Shown: positions 1 through 12,898, counted from the first letter of the stretch. The stretch is DNA of 64,000 nt from Narthecium ossifragum (GCA_963920575.1 OY986963.1:1526896-1590895); one strand, 5' to 3'. The notes: generated by a model from the sequence alone, not told the origin. Numbers and translations: made by a program.

Positions 1-241
1 CGGAGTTATCACTTTTGTGCTTATGTGTTTGTTCCACTTTTTCACCTGCCATTTCCGATCATTTAAAGAAAATTGTTTCAGTAGACTTTGAATACAGGAC
101 TGCTTTGCATCAAACAATAGAGGGGTACCATGCCTTAGCCATGTGCTGCACTAATACAAGGACTTCTCTATTTCTGCATTTGTAAATCTGAGGATTCATT
201 TGAACTTCTGATATCTTATTGTTGATTTGAACTATGTTAAG

Positions 242-908
242 GCAAAAGGATGATGTCGAATGGGAAACATGTGCGCCGGTGACCGACTTTGACTGGAAAC
301 AAATTGCTGAGCCAGTAATGAGGTTGTACACTGAAACAACTGATGGTTCATCTATTGAGGCCAAAGAAAGTGCACTTGTCTGGCATTACCAATATGCTGA
401 TCCAGATTTTGGGGCATGCCAGGCTAAGGAACTTCTTGATCATCTTGAGAGTGTCCTTTCAAACGAGCCAGTGTCTGTCAAGAGTGGCCAGCACTTTGTA
501 GAAGTCAAACCACAGGTCAATGCAAAAGATCACCCTTCTAAGTTCTAATAGTCAACATACACTTCACTGAATCTTTGATTCACCTCTTGTATGCAGGGTG
601 TTAACAAGGGCCTAGTAGCCGGACGCCTTCTATCTACGATGGAGGAAAAGGAAATGCTTGCAGATTTTGTTCTCTGCATAGGCGATGACAGGTCCGATGA
701 GGACATGTTCGAAGTGATTAGTGGTGCAATTAATGGATCTTTACTGTCACCTGTTGCAGAGGTGTTCTTGTGCACAGTTGGGCAAAAGCCAAGCAGAGCC
801 AAATACTATTTGGAAGACACAACTGAGATTATTAGAATGCTGCAGGGTCTCGCAACAGCTTCTGACCAATTGGCAAGGGTGGCTTCTACGCAAAACTCAA
901 GTGACTAA
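242..908 (+). CDS. Class II trehalose-6-phosphate synthase-like protein, 3' end only
   Basis: This is the last part of a TPS/TPP-like gene that begins before the window. Two exons are read: 242-515 (after an acceptor at 240-241) and 597-908 (stop TAA at 906-908); they join in phase 0. The protein begins near QKDDVEWETCAP and belongs to the C-terminal trehalose-phosphatase-like (HAD) domain; the HAD metal-binding motif CIGDDRSDEDMFE is present, followed by TVGQKPSRAKYYL, typical of plant TPS5-11. Class II TPS proteins carry both a TPS-like and a TPP-like domain, generally show little catalytic activity, and are thought to be regulatory in trehalose-6-phosphate/sugar signalling in the cytosol. 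Bases 1-241 read as intron. The exact member (TPS7-like is my guess) cannot be fixed from the tail alone; the family call is secure. Confidence 0.93.
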
Positions 909-2486
909 TGATCTGCTGCCTTTTGATCTTATTAGTCCCTCCTATGTATAGTATTTGACCTCCTATGTCTTGTAGTAATGCCGGCATTTCACTGGTCATG
1001 CCATGGCATACCCTTTAGACAATGTTGCTGCTGTATTTTGCTCTCTATCTCTATGTTTGAATTAAAGATTGACAGAGTGAACTTTGAGAAGATGTAGAGT
1101 CTCCAAAATGTATTCATTCAAATAACAGTTCAGGTCAGCTATTTTATGTTGGTGGTTTGTGCCGTTTGGTCCCTGATTCATTTCTGGCTTGTGTTGTTGG
1201 TGAAGTACATATGATATAATCCTGCAGTGAAACACAGCTGCATATGTGAATCATGTACTTCTTATGATTCATGTTTGAGATGCTAAATTCAGGATAAATT
1301 AGCAATTTTGATGGTGCATGTAACCTAAAATGTTCATAGCTGCTGTCAGGAAGTTTTATCACTATGTGCCAATTGATGTTAAAAGCTTTAATCCATGACA
1401 TCAAAGCTGATGGTGGATTCCATATCAACACCAACCAAGTCCCAATAAAAGGATCTACGGAGTCAAAAGTATCACCCAATCAGTATGTTGAGACAAATGC
1501 AATGGTTGACTTTTATTCTCTCCATTATGGGAATTTTGACTCAAATTAAAGAAGGATTATTCCATCTAACTCACTCTATGTAGATGTGCAGGTTACAAAT
1601 CAAATTAATTTATTGCAAATTGCTAGTGCGGAAGTTTTATAACTTTCTTTTCAAAAAAAAAAAAAAACATAGGTGATCTCACTTCGAAGAAAGCATGAAA
1701 TAATCTAATATATAAGCTGCTAACATGACCTTATAATTTTTATTTTTATTTTTGTTTTTAAAGATGAGCCCAAGGTTAAGTGATTACACCACGTTAATCA
1801 CCAACATGACCTTATAATTTGATCGAGTTCTTAATCCTGTTGCAATTGGGCTAGACCCGACCTGATGCTGGTCCAATTTGGATGCAGTTCTTTAGTGGAT
1901 CACTTGAAAGACTCGGATCAAACCATTCGGATCAAATCCTAGACCCGATCCGACCCATTTGCGGCACATCCTAGTAAGAGCAAAGCCGTCGCGCTTACAG
2001 TGTTCCGATGGTGCATTGTATTGTAGTGGTGATGGTATCATTTGACCCCAAAGTCGTAGAGTTCTTGCCAGAAGAGCAAAGCATCCGATCGAGACCGATC
2101 CATCCGAAGTCCTATCGATCTAATCTTTCTCAACGTCACGACATCTCTTCTCCAGCTCTCCTCCCATGGTTTTCAGGTCCTCATTTTCCTTTCTTTTTCC
2201 CCTGATTTCTTGTTTTATCTTTGATTTTGGTGTTCTTGATAAAGAATTAGCTTTTCTAGGAGAGTTTTGAGCTGAATTGGGTTTGGCAATTCCTGGGTTT
2301 CTCCTGGTTTGTGTGATTGGTTGATGGTTTCATGTTCTTGTTGGAGATCTAGCAGATAATTAATGGATTCGAGGGATTATTGCTCGTAGGCTTTAGCTAG
2401 GGAGTCTCTTGTTGGGTTTCGTTTGTGGGATTTTGATAGTCGTCAAAATGAGTACCGGCGAAGGGCTTAAAGATCTGGTTTTGTGT
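909..2486. other. Intergenic DNA and probable 5' leader of the next gene
   Basis: Holds the TPS 3' UTR (no exact AATAAA; AATTAAA near 1060), an A-run near 1653-1666, and AT-rich DNA with no convincing ORF. CT-rich sequence around 2070-2180 could be the first non-coding exon of the acetyltransferase gene, with a possible but weak donor near 2176; this is inference only. Confidence 0.4.
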
Positions 2487-2802
2487 GTTTTGCGTTAGGT
2501 AGAAGGCTCTAATGAGGTTGAGCTGATTGTCCATACCAAGAATAGCGTCTGGATATCCCAATCTTTTTCAATAATATAGGATGTGTATCTGTGGTAAAAT
2601 TTAATTTCGTCAAGATGGTATGGCGGAGCTTCGTATGTTTTACTGTTTTGCGTTAGGTAGAAGGCTCTAATGAGGTTGAGCTGATTGTCCATACCAAGAA
2701 TAGCGTCTGGATATCCCAATCTTTTTCAATAATATAGGATGTGTATCTGTGGTAAAATTTAATTTCGTCAAGATGGTATGGCGGAGCTTCGTATGTTTTA
2801 CT
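2487..2802. repeat. 158-bp perfect or near-perfect tandem duplication
   Basis: The stretch 2487-2644 is repeated at 2645-2802 with the same sequence throughout as far as I can see by eye. Both copies hold the same fragment of a reverse-strand ORF, which is a by-product. It lies upstream of the acetyltransferase coding region, probably in its 5' UTR intron or promoter. The near identity implies a recent local duplication or an assembly artefact. Confidence 0.9.
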
Positions 2803-3592
2803 GTTTAGTAGGGTTTCCTTGGGATAGTCTTTGTTCACATTCTTTTGATATGCAAACCTATCCAGAATAGGTTTTGTGATTTCTTCCGCTCAGGGGTTTT
2901 GTATGATGAGCAAGATTCAATATCCTATGTAAGGTTTTGCCTTCCAACTTGAAAGAAGAGCCATTGAAAAAATTTCACAATTTTAAATGGAGGCCTATCA
3001 TGGGGGCCAAATCATGCTCCTGTTTAGAGCATTCAGTCACTCTGAAGAATTAAGTATGTCTCGTTGCTACTGTCAAGAGTGTTTCAGGGAGTTATAAGAA
3101 AAGAAAGAAATGTATCATTCTTTTTCATGGAAAGATATGTCGCCAATTATATGCCTATGCTTCTTAGAATCTTTATACAGAATCTTGAAATATAGTTGTG
3201 CACCTATATTGATGTCATATTTTCTTTTCCATTTCATGCATGCAAGCGATCATTAATTTTTCTTTGACAATTGTGTTCCTCAGCATGACAACATTTATTG
3301 GTGTTATTGCTTTGGGTGGAAGAACAAATTTTAATTGCTTTCCCATTCCCCATATATATGTATTTTAGTGGAATTTTCAGGGGTCTGATGAGCATGCTTC
3401 ATGCTTTCAGCGTCCTTGACTTGAGATTTATCATTTCCTCCTGTCATTGCAGGGAAATAATGAGGAGCAGAAGTGATTTAATTTGTACACTAAATGCCTA
3501 ATGAAGGAGATGTGGCATAGATGGAAGCAGAGTTGTGTATATATTTTATGCAACCATAACCTTTTTGCTGGTGATTGATTGTGGAACCTCCC

Positions 3593-6500
3593 ATGTTAGA
3601 CGTAAAGGGAACATATAGTCCATCTATTATTTATAGACCCATACAGCCATCTGATCTTGAAGCTCTCGAGCAAATTCATGCTGCCTTATTTCCTATAAGG
3701 TGTCTTCTCTCACTTGCATCTGCATATTTTTCTCGTTAAGACATGTTTAGTCTTTTGATTTTGGGATTTATTGTCCTTCGGTGTTGCGATGAAAGCCTCT
3801 AAGTTGGCAAATTTCAGGAGAGTTTATTTTAAGGATTGCATAGTGTATCTATCATTTATATAGATAAATAACCATCGATTTAAGCTTGTGGGTATAACTA
3901 TGCTGCCTTATTTTCTCTAGGGTGTCTTGTCTCACTTGTATCTGTAATGGTTCTTGTAAGGACAAAATTTAGCATTGTGAGTTTTGGCTTTATTTTCCTT
4001 TGGCATTATGGTGAAAACTTCGATCCATGGACTTCAGATGGATTTATTTGAAGGGTGACATGTGCAGGTATGAGAGAGATTTCTTTGTCAATGTCGTTAA
4101 TGGCCATGAGATTGTCTCGTGGGCGGCTGTTGACATCGGCAGGCCTGAAGGTGAGACCAACGAACTCGTTGGATTTGTCACTACACGGATTGTAGCTGCT
4201 AGAGAAAGTGAGGTACTTGCATCTCTGGAGTTTTCTTATGCATACAATTGAATGAAGTTCAATATGATAATGCATCTACTATTTACATTGGTTCTACAGA
4301 TTGAAGATCTACTTGGATCAGGCAAAGATAAAACTCTTGTATATATCTTGACACTTGGAGTAGTAGAGCATTATCGAAATCTTGGGATAGGTTGTATCCT
4401 CTACCTGTTGTAGAGTTCAATTTATTTATTTCCACTTGGCTCACTGTGTGCAACTTTTTACCTCTTTTTCAGCTAGTGCACTTGTTCGGGAGGTTATAAA
4501 ATACGGATCACGTATTACAAGTTGCAGAGCAGTTTATTTACATGTCATTGATTACAATCAGCCTGCCATTCGCTTTTACACAAAGATGCGATTTCAGCTT
4601 CTAAGAAGATTGTCTACGTTTTATTATATTAAAGGCCAGCACTACGATGCATATTTGTTTGTTTACTATGTCAATGGTGGTCGATCTCCGTGCTCCCCAT
4701 TGTAAGTGAATTTCTTTCACCCACACCCCTACTCTATCAGTTTTGATCATTTCAATAGCTCGTTAAATTTCTTGCAGCTCAATGCCTTTTCTTGTGCTTA
4801 CTCCTTTTCAATAGCTTAGTATTTGATCATTAGTATCTTTCTTGATATCTATTGATTCATGTGTTTTTTAATATGTATTAGAATATATTTGCCATAGCAT
4901 TTTCCCTTTGCCATGTGAATAATAGCATGCAAAATATCATATTTCTCATTGGCTTATTGTGAAGAGGAACCTTATAAAATGAGAGATGGCTTATGAAGCA
5001 GTAATATGATGCATGCATACTTTTTTTCTTAGTATGTGGATTCTATAATCTTTCACATGTGAAGAAAAAGACAATTTCTACCAGCCAACCAATTTTATGT
5101 GGCAGCCATCTGTAGTTTTGGTGCTAAATCACCCTTTGTTCAAGGAAGTGACCTACAAATCTACTACTAACTTATTTAGTTTCAATATCATAGAAGGAAA
5201 TTCTAGATGCCAGGAATTAACTTGATTGCTAGTGGATCATGTCAGTCATACTATATATCTAACATTAAAAGTTGAAGGTTTGAATTCGACCAAAAGTAAA
5301 CTGAATATTCTATTTGTAAGATGGCCACTTAATGTGGGGTCTAGATCATTTTGCAAAACTTAATCCAACATATAGGAGAATAAGTCTTCAAAAAAAAAAA
5401 AACTTTGAAAGACCTAGTTCAGGTGTTTCGGGAAATATCCCGAGGACTGCCAGATGTATTTGAGTAGTGTACTACATTCTTTGGGAAAGATCTTATTAGT
5501 TGGAGTCACAATATATTGAGATGAATTAAGTCTAGCATGTCCCTCGAGTGTATGAAGGCTTTTGTTCTTTTTCCTACGACTTGATGTGATATGTGAATAT
5601 ATATAAGAGAGAATGCCAACATCGGCCATTAGTCTGCCCTGCCTGCAAATTTGAAACTTTCATGAGCTCTCATTTGTTTGAGCCACTATTCTTGATGCCT
5701 TCTTCCTCCACTAAGGTTCAGGCGGGAACTTAGGCTTTCCTCTCCTAGCTGTTTCTTGGATGCAGCCTGACTTCTGCGTTTTGTTAGTATGATGAACTCC
5801 AGGTAAAAGCATGTGACAGTTTTTATCATTCACTTGGCTTGGGTAATCAAACACAAGATAGGAAAGAGTCCATATATTAGGTTTTTGGGCAGCACTTATG
5901 ATACTATTGGAATTAAGGACGCGCAGTATTCTTGATTTCTTTCCTTCTAATCTCATTTTACACAGAAGTCCAAGCTTTCCAAGAAAGTAGAAAAGAATAA
6001 ATAGTCAAGAGAGGTCCCTAAGGAGAGCATCATTTATTCTTTTTGTTTCTCGCACTGAATATTAAAGTGGTAACCATTGACTTTTACATGCACCTTCTAA
6101 TATGGCTTCAGGCCCTTTACAGACTGGTCCTTTCTTTCTTTTGATAATCTATATTCCTTGGTGGTTTCAAAGTTATCCATCTTAATAGTTGTGAAAAGCC
6201 TTTTTTTTGTTGAAGGATATATTTGAGGCTTCTAGACGATCAACCACTGCTCAAACATTAACATGTATCATGTTCTGATCGCCAAATTTTGTCCATGGTG
6301 GATTCTGTCCAAACTTTGCCAATTTTTAGTTCCTATGTTATCATCTATGGTTTAAATTTTGAAATATTTTTTCCTTTCTAGTGAAGCACTTTCCTTGGGA
6401 AGTCGTTTTGATTACTTTTTGAGCTTATTACAAAATTGTCAAATCTTTTTCTCCAGTATTATTGGTGGAACATATGATTACTCAGCACCCCCATATAAAG

Positions 6501-6835
6501 GAAATTCGGAAAAGGTTAACAGTTCATATGAAAAGGTTAACAGCTCATATGATACCCTAAACGCCTAAACTAGTTCATGGATTCTTTGCAAATACTTTTG
6601 CTTGTTTGAGTTACTATTTCGTATTTGTTCATTGCATTTTGACATATGCAGAGACATCGTTGCAGCGGTTGCTTCATACTTTAGAGGTCTATTCACAACG
6701 GTTACAACAAAGCTGTGGAAGAATGAAGGAAAGAAGATCCCGAGATGGCCAAAGTGCAAAGAAACTAGCTCTCTTATAGCTATGCACAACGTGAGGATAC
6801 TTGGTGCTGATAATGCATTATGTCAGTGTGTATGA
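3593..6835 (+). CDS. NAA60: N-alpha-acetyltransferase 60 / MCC1-type GNAT acetyltransferase
   Basis: Five coding exons: 3593-3699, 4068-4212, 4300-4390, 4473-4701 and 6652-6835, joining in phases 2, 0, 1 and 2 to a 251-residue protein, the family's usual size. The start MLDVKG follows a likely non-coding exon segment beginning near 3453. The GNAT fold is clear: residues 36-84 hold the first strands, then VEHYRNLGIASAL supplies the acetyl-CoA loop (RxxGxA), and YLHVIDYNQPAIRFY the C-terminal part. The carboxyl end (DIVAAVASYFRGL onward) matches the conserved tail of plant NAA60/MCC1. Family members acetylate protein N-termini facing the cytosol at membranes; Arabidopsis MCC1 has also been described as a histone acetyltransferase affecting meiotic crossovers. 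The 1.95-kb intron 4 contains a SINE-like repeat. NAA60 and MCC1 are close paralogues and cannot be told apart here. Confidence 0.93.
5215..5402 (+). mobile_element. Possible tRNA-derived SINE in intron 4 of the acetyltransferase
   Basis: A weak A-box-like TTGCTAGTGGATCATG (near 5225) is followed about 45 bases later by a B-box-like AGGTTTGAATTCGACC (near 5275), and the unit ends in a run of 13 A near 5390-5402. That order and spacing is what a tRNA-derived SINE would show. No clear target duplication was found, so this is tentative. Confidence 0.35.
6505..6552. repeat. 21-bp tandem duplication in intron 4
   Basis: The unit AAAAGGTTAACAGTTCATATG occurs twice head to tail with one T/C difference, about 100-150 bases upstream of the last exon. 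Minor local duplication. Confidence 0.7.
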
Positions 6836-7489
6836 TGGTCCCTGAAGACTGATTGCCAAACCATAACTTAAGATTAGAAGTTAGCTGCATCAGCAGAAAG
6901 GAGATGATAATTTGTCAAATAAAAATGCTTGTTGCATCTTTTCCTTCGGTTTCTTCAGGACCATTACACTCCTTGTAAATCACACAGGCATCTTATTGAA
7001 TAAACACCTTGTAAAAATAGCTTTCAGGTAGTTCTAAAGCGTTTTCAACTCATTGATAAGTGACTTAAGCATTGCTTAGCTAAAAATTTGGTTCAATATT
7101 TTGCATCATATACAGCAAGCATATGCTAGTTTTTGGTGGAATGTTGTTGAAAAAGCATCTGAAGCAGATTTGTTGCTTTAAGCTTCATTATTCTTAAACC
7201 TTTTCATTATTCTGTTTTCAAGATCGTTCCTTGTATCGTCGTATGTTAAGTCTCAGGTATCCTTTATGAGATTTGAATAAATACCATCTAACCTCAATTA
7301 GTTATCCAACATCATCCAAGAAGTCCCACTTTGAGAAGGATTTCAGGATACTCATGAGAGATTGTTCCCTTGATCCTATTTAATCTTCTATTCCTAATCC
7401 AATTCAAACACCTCTCCCTCTCTCCCTCTCTGACTACTACTATATACATACATATCTCTGATCTGTTTCTAAAGACCATTGAAGACACC
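6836..7489. other. Intergenic: acetyltransferase 3' region and F-box upstream region
   Basis: A candidate poly(A) signal AATAAA lies at 6918-6923, and another AATAAA-containing stretch near 6995. The rest is AT-rich. Just before the F-box start there is a CTCTCCCTCTC-type pyrimidine run (about 7410-7430) and a TATATAC stretch near 7440, which may be core promoter or leader. Confidence 0.45.
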
Positions 7490-9030
7490 ATGAGGACCAA
7501 GCACATGGTGAACGGCTCAAGAAACGCCGGTGGCAACCCGGACATCATCAGCACACTGCCGGACAACGTCCTTGGTCTGATCGCATCCTTCCTGCCGATG
7601 AAGGACTCGGTGGCCACCTGCACTCTATCCTGGCGGTGGCGATACGTCTGGACTCTGTCGCCGGTCCTCGATTTCGATTTCTCCGTATTCCCGCGCACGC
7701 GCAGGAGGAAGCACGCTTTTGCCGACTTCGTCGAGCGTTCCATCGATCAGTTTTCGGCGCCGGAGCTGCGCAAGTTTCGATTCTCGCTCGAAGGTTACGG
7801 CGGGCACGAACCGAGACTGGACGCCTGGATCTCCTTCGCCGCCCGGCATGAAGCACAGCAGCTGGAGCTCTGCCTTCCTAAAGGAAAGGACATGCAACTG
7901 CCCGCGTCCTTATCCGACTGCGGATCCATCACTGCACTGACGTTAAAGATGCATGACTACTTTTACGAGTTGCCGTCGCCGGAGAGGTTCACCAGGCTCG
8001 AGAAGCTGCATCTGCAGTCGACAGACCTGAGACGGTCGGAGTTCTTCGGAGAAGTTTGCGAGCATTGCTCACGTCTGGAAGACGTGACCATCGATCGGTG
8101 CCGAGTCGATGTTCTTGATCTCATGGTGGCTCCTGCTCTGAAGAGTCTGACGATATCCAACTGCACCTGGGCGAGTCCGTCCCAGATCAGGGTCTCGGCT
8201 GCGTCACTGTCATCGTTCAGCTACTCTGGTTGTGGTGCCGCTGAACATGTTTTCGAGAACATGGGCTCTTTGAAGGAAGTAGTCTTGGATTTGAGAGCTG
8301 CATCAATGGAGATCATGAAGGAACAGTGCCTAACATACCTGGTCAGGCTGCTTCTATATGGGCTTCGCAGTGCCAGAGTTCTGAAGTTGTCTTCTTGGTG
8401 TGCTGAGGTGTTGTCTTCTTGGCGGGGTGAGGTATGATCTTTTAATTTTGTGCTACCAATTCTATTATATGTATCGATTTTGTTACAACACCCATATATA
8501 GCACTCGCTCGCTCTAGAGTTGCTCATCTTTACAGCAAGGGAATGTGAGGCGTTTGGCACTCAGTTTAGAGCGAAAGGAGGACTGCGTTCGCGCGATAAC
8601 GTCCTTGCTGACGAGCTTCCCTAATGTTGTGATCCTTGAGCTGCATATCATTGTAAGCTTCAATTATTAGTAAACTTTAGATTTTTTTTTTCTCTAAGCT
8701 ATTTGTTCGCATTTAATCGCCATGGTTCTTGATTGATTGCTTTAGCCATCACAACTTGCACGAAAGAAGCTGAACGCTGATGGAGAAGAAGAGGAAGAAG
8801 GCATGAACAATGAGGTGATGATACTAAGAAACCTCAAGAGTGTTAAGCTGGAATGCATCAATGAGAGCAGGACTGGGATTGAGCTGATCAAGTTCTTGTT
8901 GAAGTATGCCCGGAACTTGGAAGACATGAAGATAGTTCCTTCAAGTGATGGTCTGGAGCTGGCTCACTTCAAACTCAATGTATGGGCATGCCGAAAGGCA
9001 TCGAGAAAAGTTCATGTTGAGTACCCATGA
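7490..9030 (+). CDS. F-box/LRR/FBD-type protein
   Basis: Three exons, 7490-8431, 8536-8652 and 8746-9030, join in phase 0 to a 447-residue protein. I chose the ATG at 7490; the frame is open further upstream, but that part is rich in hydrophobic and Ser/Thr residues and looks like leader. Residues about 18-60 form an F-box (DIISTLPDNVLGLIASFLP, then SWRWRYVWTLSPVLDFD). Leucine-rich repeat-like segments follow (EKLHLQSTDLRRSEF, LKSLTISNCTW, LKEVVLDL), and the C-terminal exon (LKSVKLECINESRTGIELI, LLKYARNLEDMKIV) has the layout of an FBD domain. Such proteins are substrate adaptors of SCF ubiquitin ligases; the target is unknown. The family is large and fast evolving in plants. The GC-rich first exon differs from the AT-rich surroundings. 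No frameshift or stop is visible, so it appears intact. Confidence 0.9.
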
Positions 9031-9483
9031 CTCATGAGTGAGAGCCTGAGACAACTGAAGAGAAGATCACGTATATAAATAATACTTGTATTCTATCTCT
9101 AATTATTTCCTGAATTTATGGAACCTCTGTTTCTCTATGATCAGAGAATTATTTACAGACGGGTGTCACAACTCCTAAATCAACAGTTAATTGGTCACAA
9201 ACTATTATAGTGTGAACGTACATATGTATTAAAGATCGCAAATTTCAACTGTGAATTGAGGGTTGTTGCTGCTTTCCTGTTCTTCACTGTATATATATTA
9301 GTCATCGAACAACAGATGAGATTTTGACGGTGAGGATAAAAATAAGATGATAGAAAATGAACGATTCAAGTCCGCATATAAAACCGAAGATTCAAAATCA
9401 TTTTCTGGAGAAGACCATGAAAGTTGATCAGTTTATTCTCAGCAACTAAAACATCTTATTCTTAAAGCTAGCTAGCTGGGAGC
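9031..9483. other. Convergent intergenic spacer
   Basis: AT-rich spacer between the F-box gene (+) and the PR-10 gene (-), presumably holding both 3' UTRs. No ORF or repeat of note. Confidence 0.6.
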
Positions 9484-10066
9484 TTAGGCATTAGCATTGT
9501 TCTTGTTCTCTATCAGATACTTGGAAACAGCTTCTGCAACCGCCTCCATGCCAGCAGTAGTGACGAAAGAAGCATTGCCCTCGAAGCCATCTTGGGTCTC
9601 ATACTCTGTGGTGGATCTGATTATGGAAGAGCTCTCGTCTTTCTCCACGATCTCGAAGCGAAACAGCTGCGAGCGGAATCCCAGCTCCAGAAATCCTCCT
9701 TCCACCACTGATGCTTCCTTCACTCGCTTCTCATCATCAATCAGCACAAATTTCTCACAATGATACTTTGGACCTGCTCCACCTGACACCGTTTTAAGGA
9801 AATTAGAAAACAAGGAGGCCTTTGAATACTAATTAATGCTTCCTCTAATCATCCAAATAAGAGATCAAATAAGAGTGCTCACTGTCGGGATAGTTAATGC
9901 GGATGATGGTGCCGGCGCCGCCATCTCCTTGGACGACATCTATCTTCTCCACGATCTGGGGGAGCAGCTTCTCCAATAGACGGGAGAGCTTCAGAGTGCT
10001 GTAGACCTCCCAAAGCTCGCTGGCCGGCAGCTGGACCTCCAGCTCGTGAGACAGAGATCCCTTCAT
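9484..10066 (-). CDS. PR-10/Bet v 1 family protein (norcoclaurine synthase-like)
   Basis: Two exons on the minus strand: 10066-9883 and 9782-9484, joined in phase 1, giving 160 residues, the normal size of the Bet v 1 fold. The start MKGSLSHELEVQLPASELWEVY is typical of the (S)-norcoclaurine synthase/norbelladine synthase-like branch. The glycine-rich loop GDGGAGT and the segment KFVLIDDEKRVKEASVVEGG are conserved, and the last helix (AGMEAVAEAVSKYL) is present. Members bind small hydrophobic ligands; a few condense dopamine with aldehydes in alkaloid biosynthesis, but most NCS-like genes have no proven activity, so no enzyme role is claimed. An upstream in-frame codon at 10180 would add 38 residues that fit no Bet v 1 protein; the downstream ATG was chosen. 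It is convergent with the F-box gene. Confidence 0.92.
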
Positions 10067-12898
10067 CTCCTCCGGCGCGCTAAGCTTATTCCTCTCCTCC
10101 TCTCTCTCAGATTCCAATCTCAAGCTAGCAAGCAGCAAAACAATGTTGCTAGCTAGCTTTTGTGGGACTTTGGATGCCACTCACATAGATATTCGGGTCA
10201 TTCTATAATAACTCTGGGGCCTCATGGCTCATGGAAGAGAGTGGAATTGATCATATGAGAAAGATGGGACGGACAACAGCTCTTCTGGCAAATAGTTTGT
10301 AGATTGTATAGAAATTATAGGGGGTGTACTAGATTCGTTCATTTGCTATTGCTTGAAGCTGGTTTGCTGGAGGGGCTATTTGCTGCATTTGGCTTGATTC
10401 CTGTGTTGGATACTCGTGAGAGGAGGAGATCAGATGTGTCCGACACCACGTGATGGATGGATCACCGGAGCGAGGGCTGATAAAATAATTGTGTCATTTT
10501 TCCCAAGAACAGATTGAAAAACCTCATGTGTCCATAAGTTGTTGTTGGGGGGAGGCAAGCTCGATCCGAGTCTGAGCTTGATATAGTACGTAGTAGTAGC
10601 TCACCGCCTCACCCCATGCCCGCTTGATTATTTTATAACTAACGGACTGGATTGGCTCGATCGATCTCTGTTAGATTCAGCTCTAATATATATATATATA
10701 TATATTAAATAATATCTTTGATAAATTTATATATATATTTGGGTGTCTATGTGTTTATTTATCGGGTCTCATTTAAAAAAAAAAAAGTTATTTAATAGGT
10801 TAAATTTATATCAATCTTATAATAAGGAGCAATAACGGTTAACCTGCATTAATTCATATCCCCTAAGTTTCTTTATATATATTTTCTAAGTTTGTTTTAT
10901 ATAAACCTGCATTAATTCATATCAACCTAAGTTCTATTAATATTATCTTATGCAATATGCAAAGACTTATATTAATATTAATATTAATTTTATATAATAC
11001 CCTAAGTTAGACTTATAATATTTTATTTTATATTTTATTGGCTATGTTTTATGGTGGCAGTGAACAAAAAACTATGACCAACCTTCGAACCCTGGACCAC
11101 CTACGGGTCAACACAGGCGTCTAACCAGACAAACTACAGGGAGTTTGTTAAAATTTTATATTAATAATAACTAAAAACTGTGCCAGGGGCACAGGTGAGT
11201 ACTAGTATATATACATGTGCTGATGTACATGTGTTTCAGGCTTTGGTTATTTGGTGGCCGGTCTGGATCATATATTTGACAATTTGGATGGCATCAATCT
11301 CTATGATTAATTTCCAACAGCAAACAAAATTAAAAGGCTAGGCCTAGGCATTACATATATCATTAATTGTATCAAAGTCGATCGGTTCTTTTCGTCTTAT
11401 AAGTTTTACTAGGTAGTGGGTCCGTGTCACCTGGCACGGCTAACTGCCCGCCCCCACTATCTATATTATAACTTACGCCGCATCAGTCACTATCCTTTTT
11501 TTTTGTTTATTTAATTATAATTTTATACCACGTGTATGTCATGTATGTATAACTACCCTTGGATCTTATAAGGTAGATAAGTATGTATATTTAAAACTAA
11601 TCTTCTGGCTTATGATTATATATAAGGATGTATATTTAAAACTAATGTAGGAAATATGATAAAAATATACAAAGTTAACTTAGGAAAATATACATATAAA
11701 TAAACTAATATGAGGAGAACGGTTGTAACCGTTTTTGCTCATTATAAGATTGATTACTCCATTTGGCTCTTATCTCTCTGCTCACTGAGATATTATATAA
11801 GTTATATATTAAGCCACAAACACTCTGCTTCAGTAGCTCAAAGAACCTCATGAAATAAAGAGTAAAATAATCCGTCATGGCTATTAATCGTGATTTTGTA
11901 GACAAAACTCATTTACTTGAGAACAACTTAATTTCGGTATCATTTTATGTTGGAGTCTAATAATTAGTAATGTTTTCCGGCATATCGGTCACCTCGGCTG
12001 AAATTAATGGTCTAAAACATATCAAAAAGGCCGGATCAAATTAGTGTGAAAATTCTATATGAGCTTTGATACATATATTGCTCGATTTTTGAACTCATAA
12101 ACGAGAGACTGCTAATTAATGACCGGCTCAGCTCATGAGTTGCAGCTTTGAAAAATTCAAAAATATTAATTGATCCTTTATGTTCCCTGTAAGAAAAATA
12201 TTGGTTCTCAATGGGCGTTTGGTAGCATTTTTTTTCTCGAGAAAAAAAGTGTCCCTTTATTAGATAGAAATAGGAGAATCTAATATTTAGTTAATGTATA
12301 GTATTGTACTAATTATAATTAATCTACAAAATTAAATCGAGCAAATAGAAACAAAGGACGAAGATGTTTCTTGGCGTTCGTCCGTGTTGAGAAACAAACT
12401 AACCCATGTATTATCAAATCATGTTTCTCTAGAGCAACCAATTATTCAAATCTGTATGTATACATATACATCATCCATATATGAGACTATGGTTATAAGT
12501 GAAACTTTTGTTATCCTACGTGACGGGAGAATGTCCTAGGTGGAGCCTATGTGGCATGATAATTCTAGGTTAAGAAGGGTTTAGTAGGAGGGAGTTATTG
12601 AGATGTGGTTGGTGGATGGTGGTTATCCTGCTATGTGGCACGATGCACAACTAGTATATATATATATTGATTGATTGTTTATATGATATACACATGCATG
12701 ATTCTAAAATGAAATATACTTCTGCAAAAAATTACTTAATTTTCCTAATTAATTTGTGCAACCAAATTAACGCTCCATGTAATTTTCAATTTTAGACATG
12801 GCCATGTCACTCATTAATAACACGGCATAAAGGCCCATGCGTAGCAGCTTCATTCATCTATGCTCCATTTTACCATATATATATATGCACAAGAAGTT
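10067..12898. other. AT-rich intergenic region with degenerate repeats
   Basis: No gene is visible. It holds a TATATATA run (about 10689-10705), two imperfect copies of AACCTGCATTAATTCATATC (near 10840 and 10905), two copies of GTATATTTAAAACTAAT (near 11585 and 11628), and a segment with TTCGAACCCTGGACCACC near 11083 that looks like the anticodon-arm or B-box complement of a decayed SINE or LTR. These look like decayed transposons. Confidence 0.5.
10822..11757. repeat. Widely spaced inverted repeat, possible decayed DNA transposon
   Basis: ATCAATCTTATAATAAGGAG with the following AACGGTT near 10812-10845 is mirrored as the reverse complement near 11715-11757 (AACCG..GCTCATTATAAGATTGAT). The match is about 30-35 bp with small gaps, spaced roughly 900 bp. 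It could be the TIRs of an old non-autonomous element. No target duplication seen. Confidence 0.35.

Noticed and set aside
7312..7897. Reverse-strand ORFs of 90-143 codons over the F-box gene
   Set aside because: Antisense to the GC-rich first exon; Arg-rich and without family resemblance.
10067..10180. 38-residue N-terminal extension of the PR-10 protein
   Set aside because: Bet v 1 proteins start at the MKGS-type methionine; the extension reads as leader.
11083..11150. tRNA gene
   Set aside because: GGTTCGAA-like words occur but no foldable cloverleaf with matching stems could be traced; more likely SINE or LTR remains.
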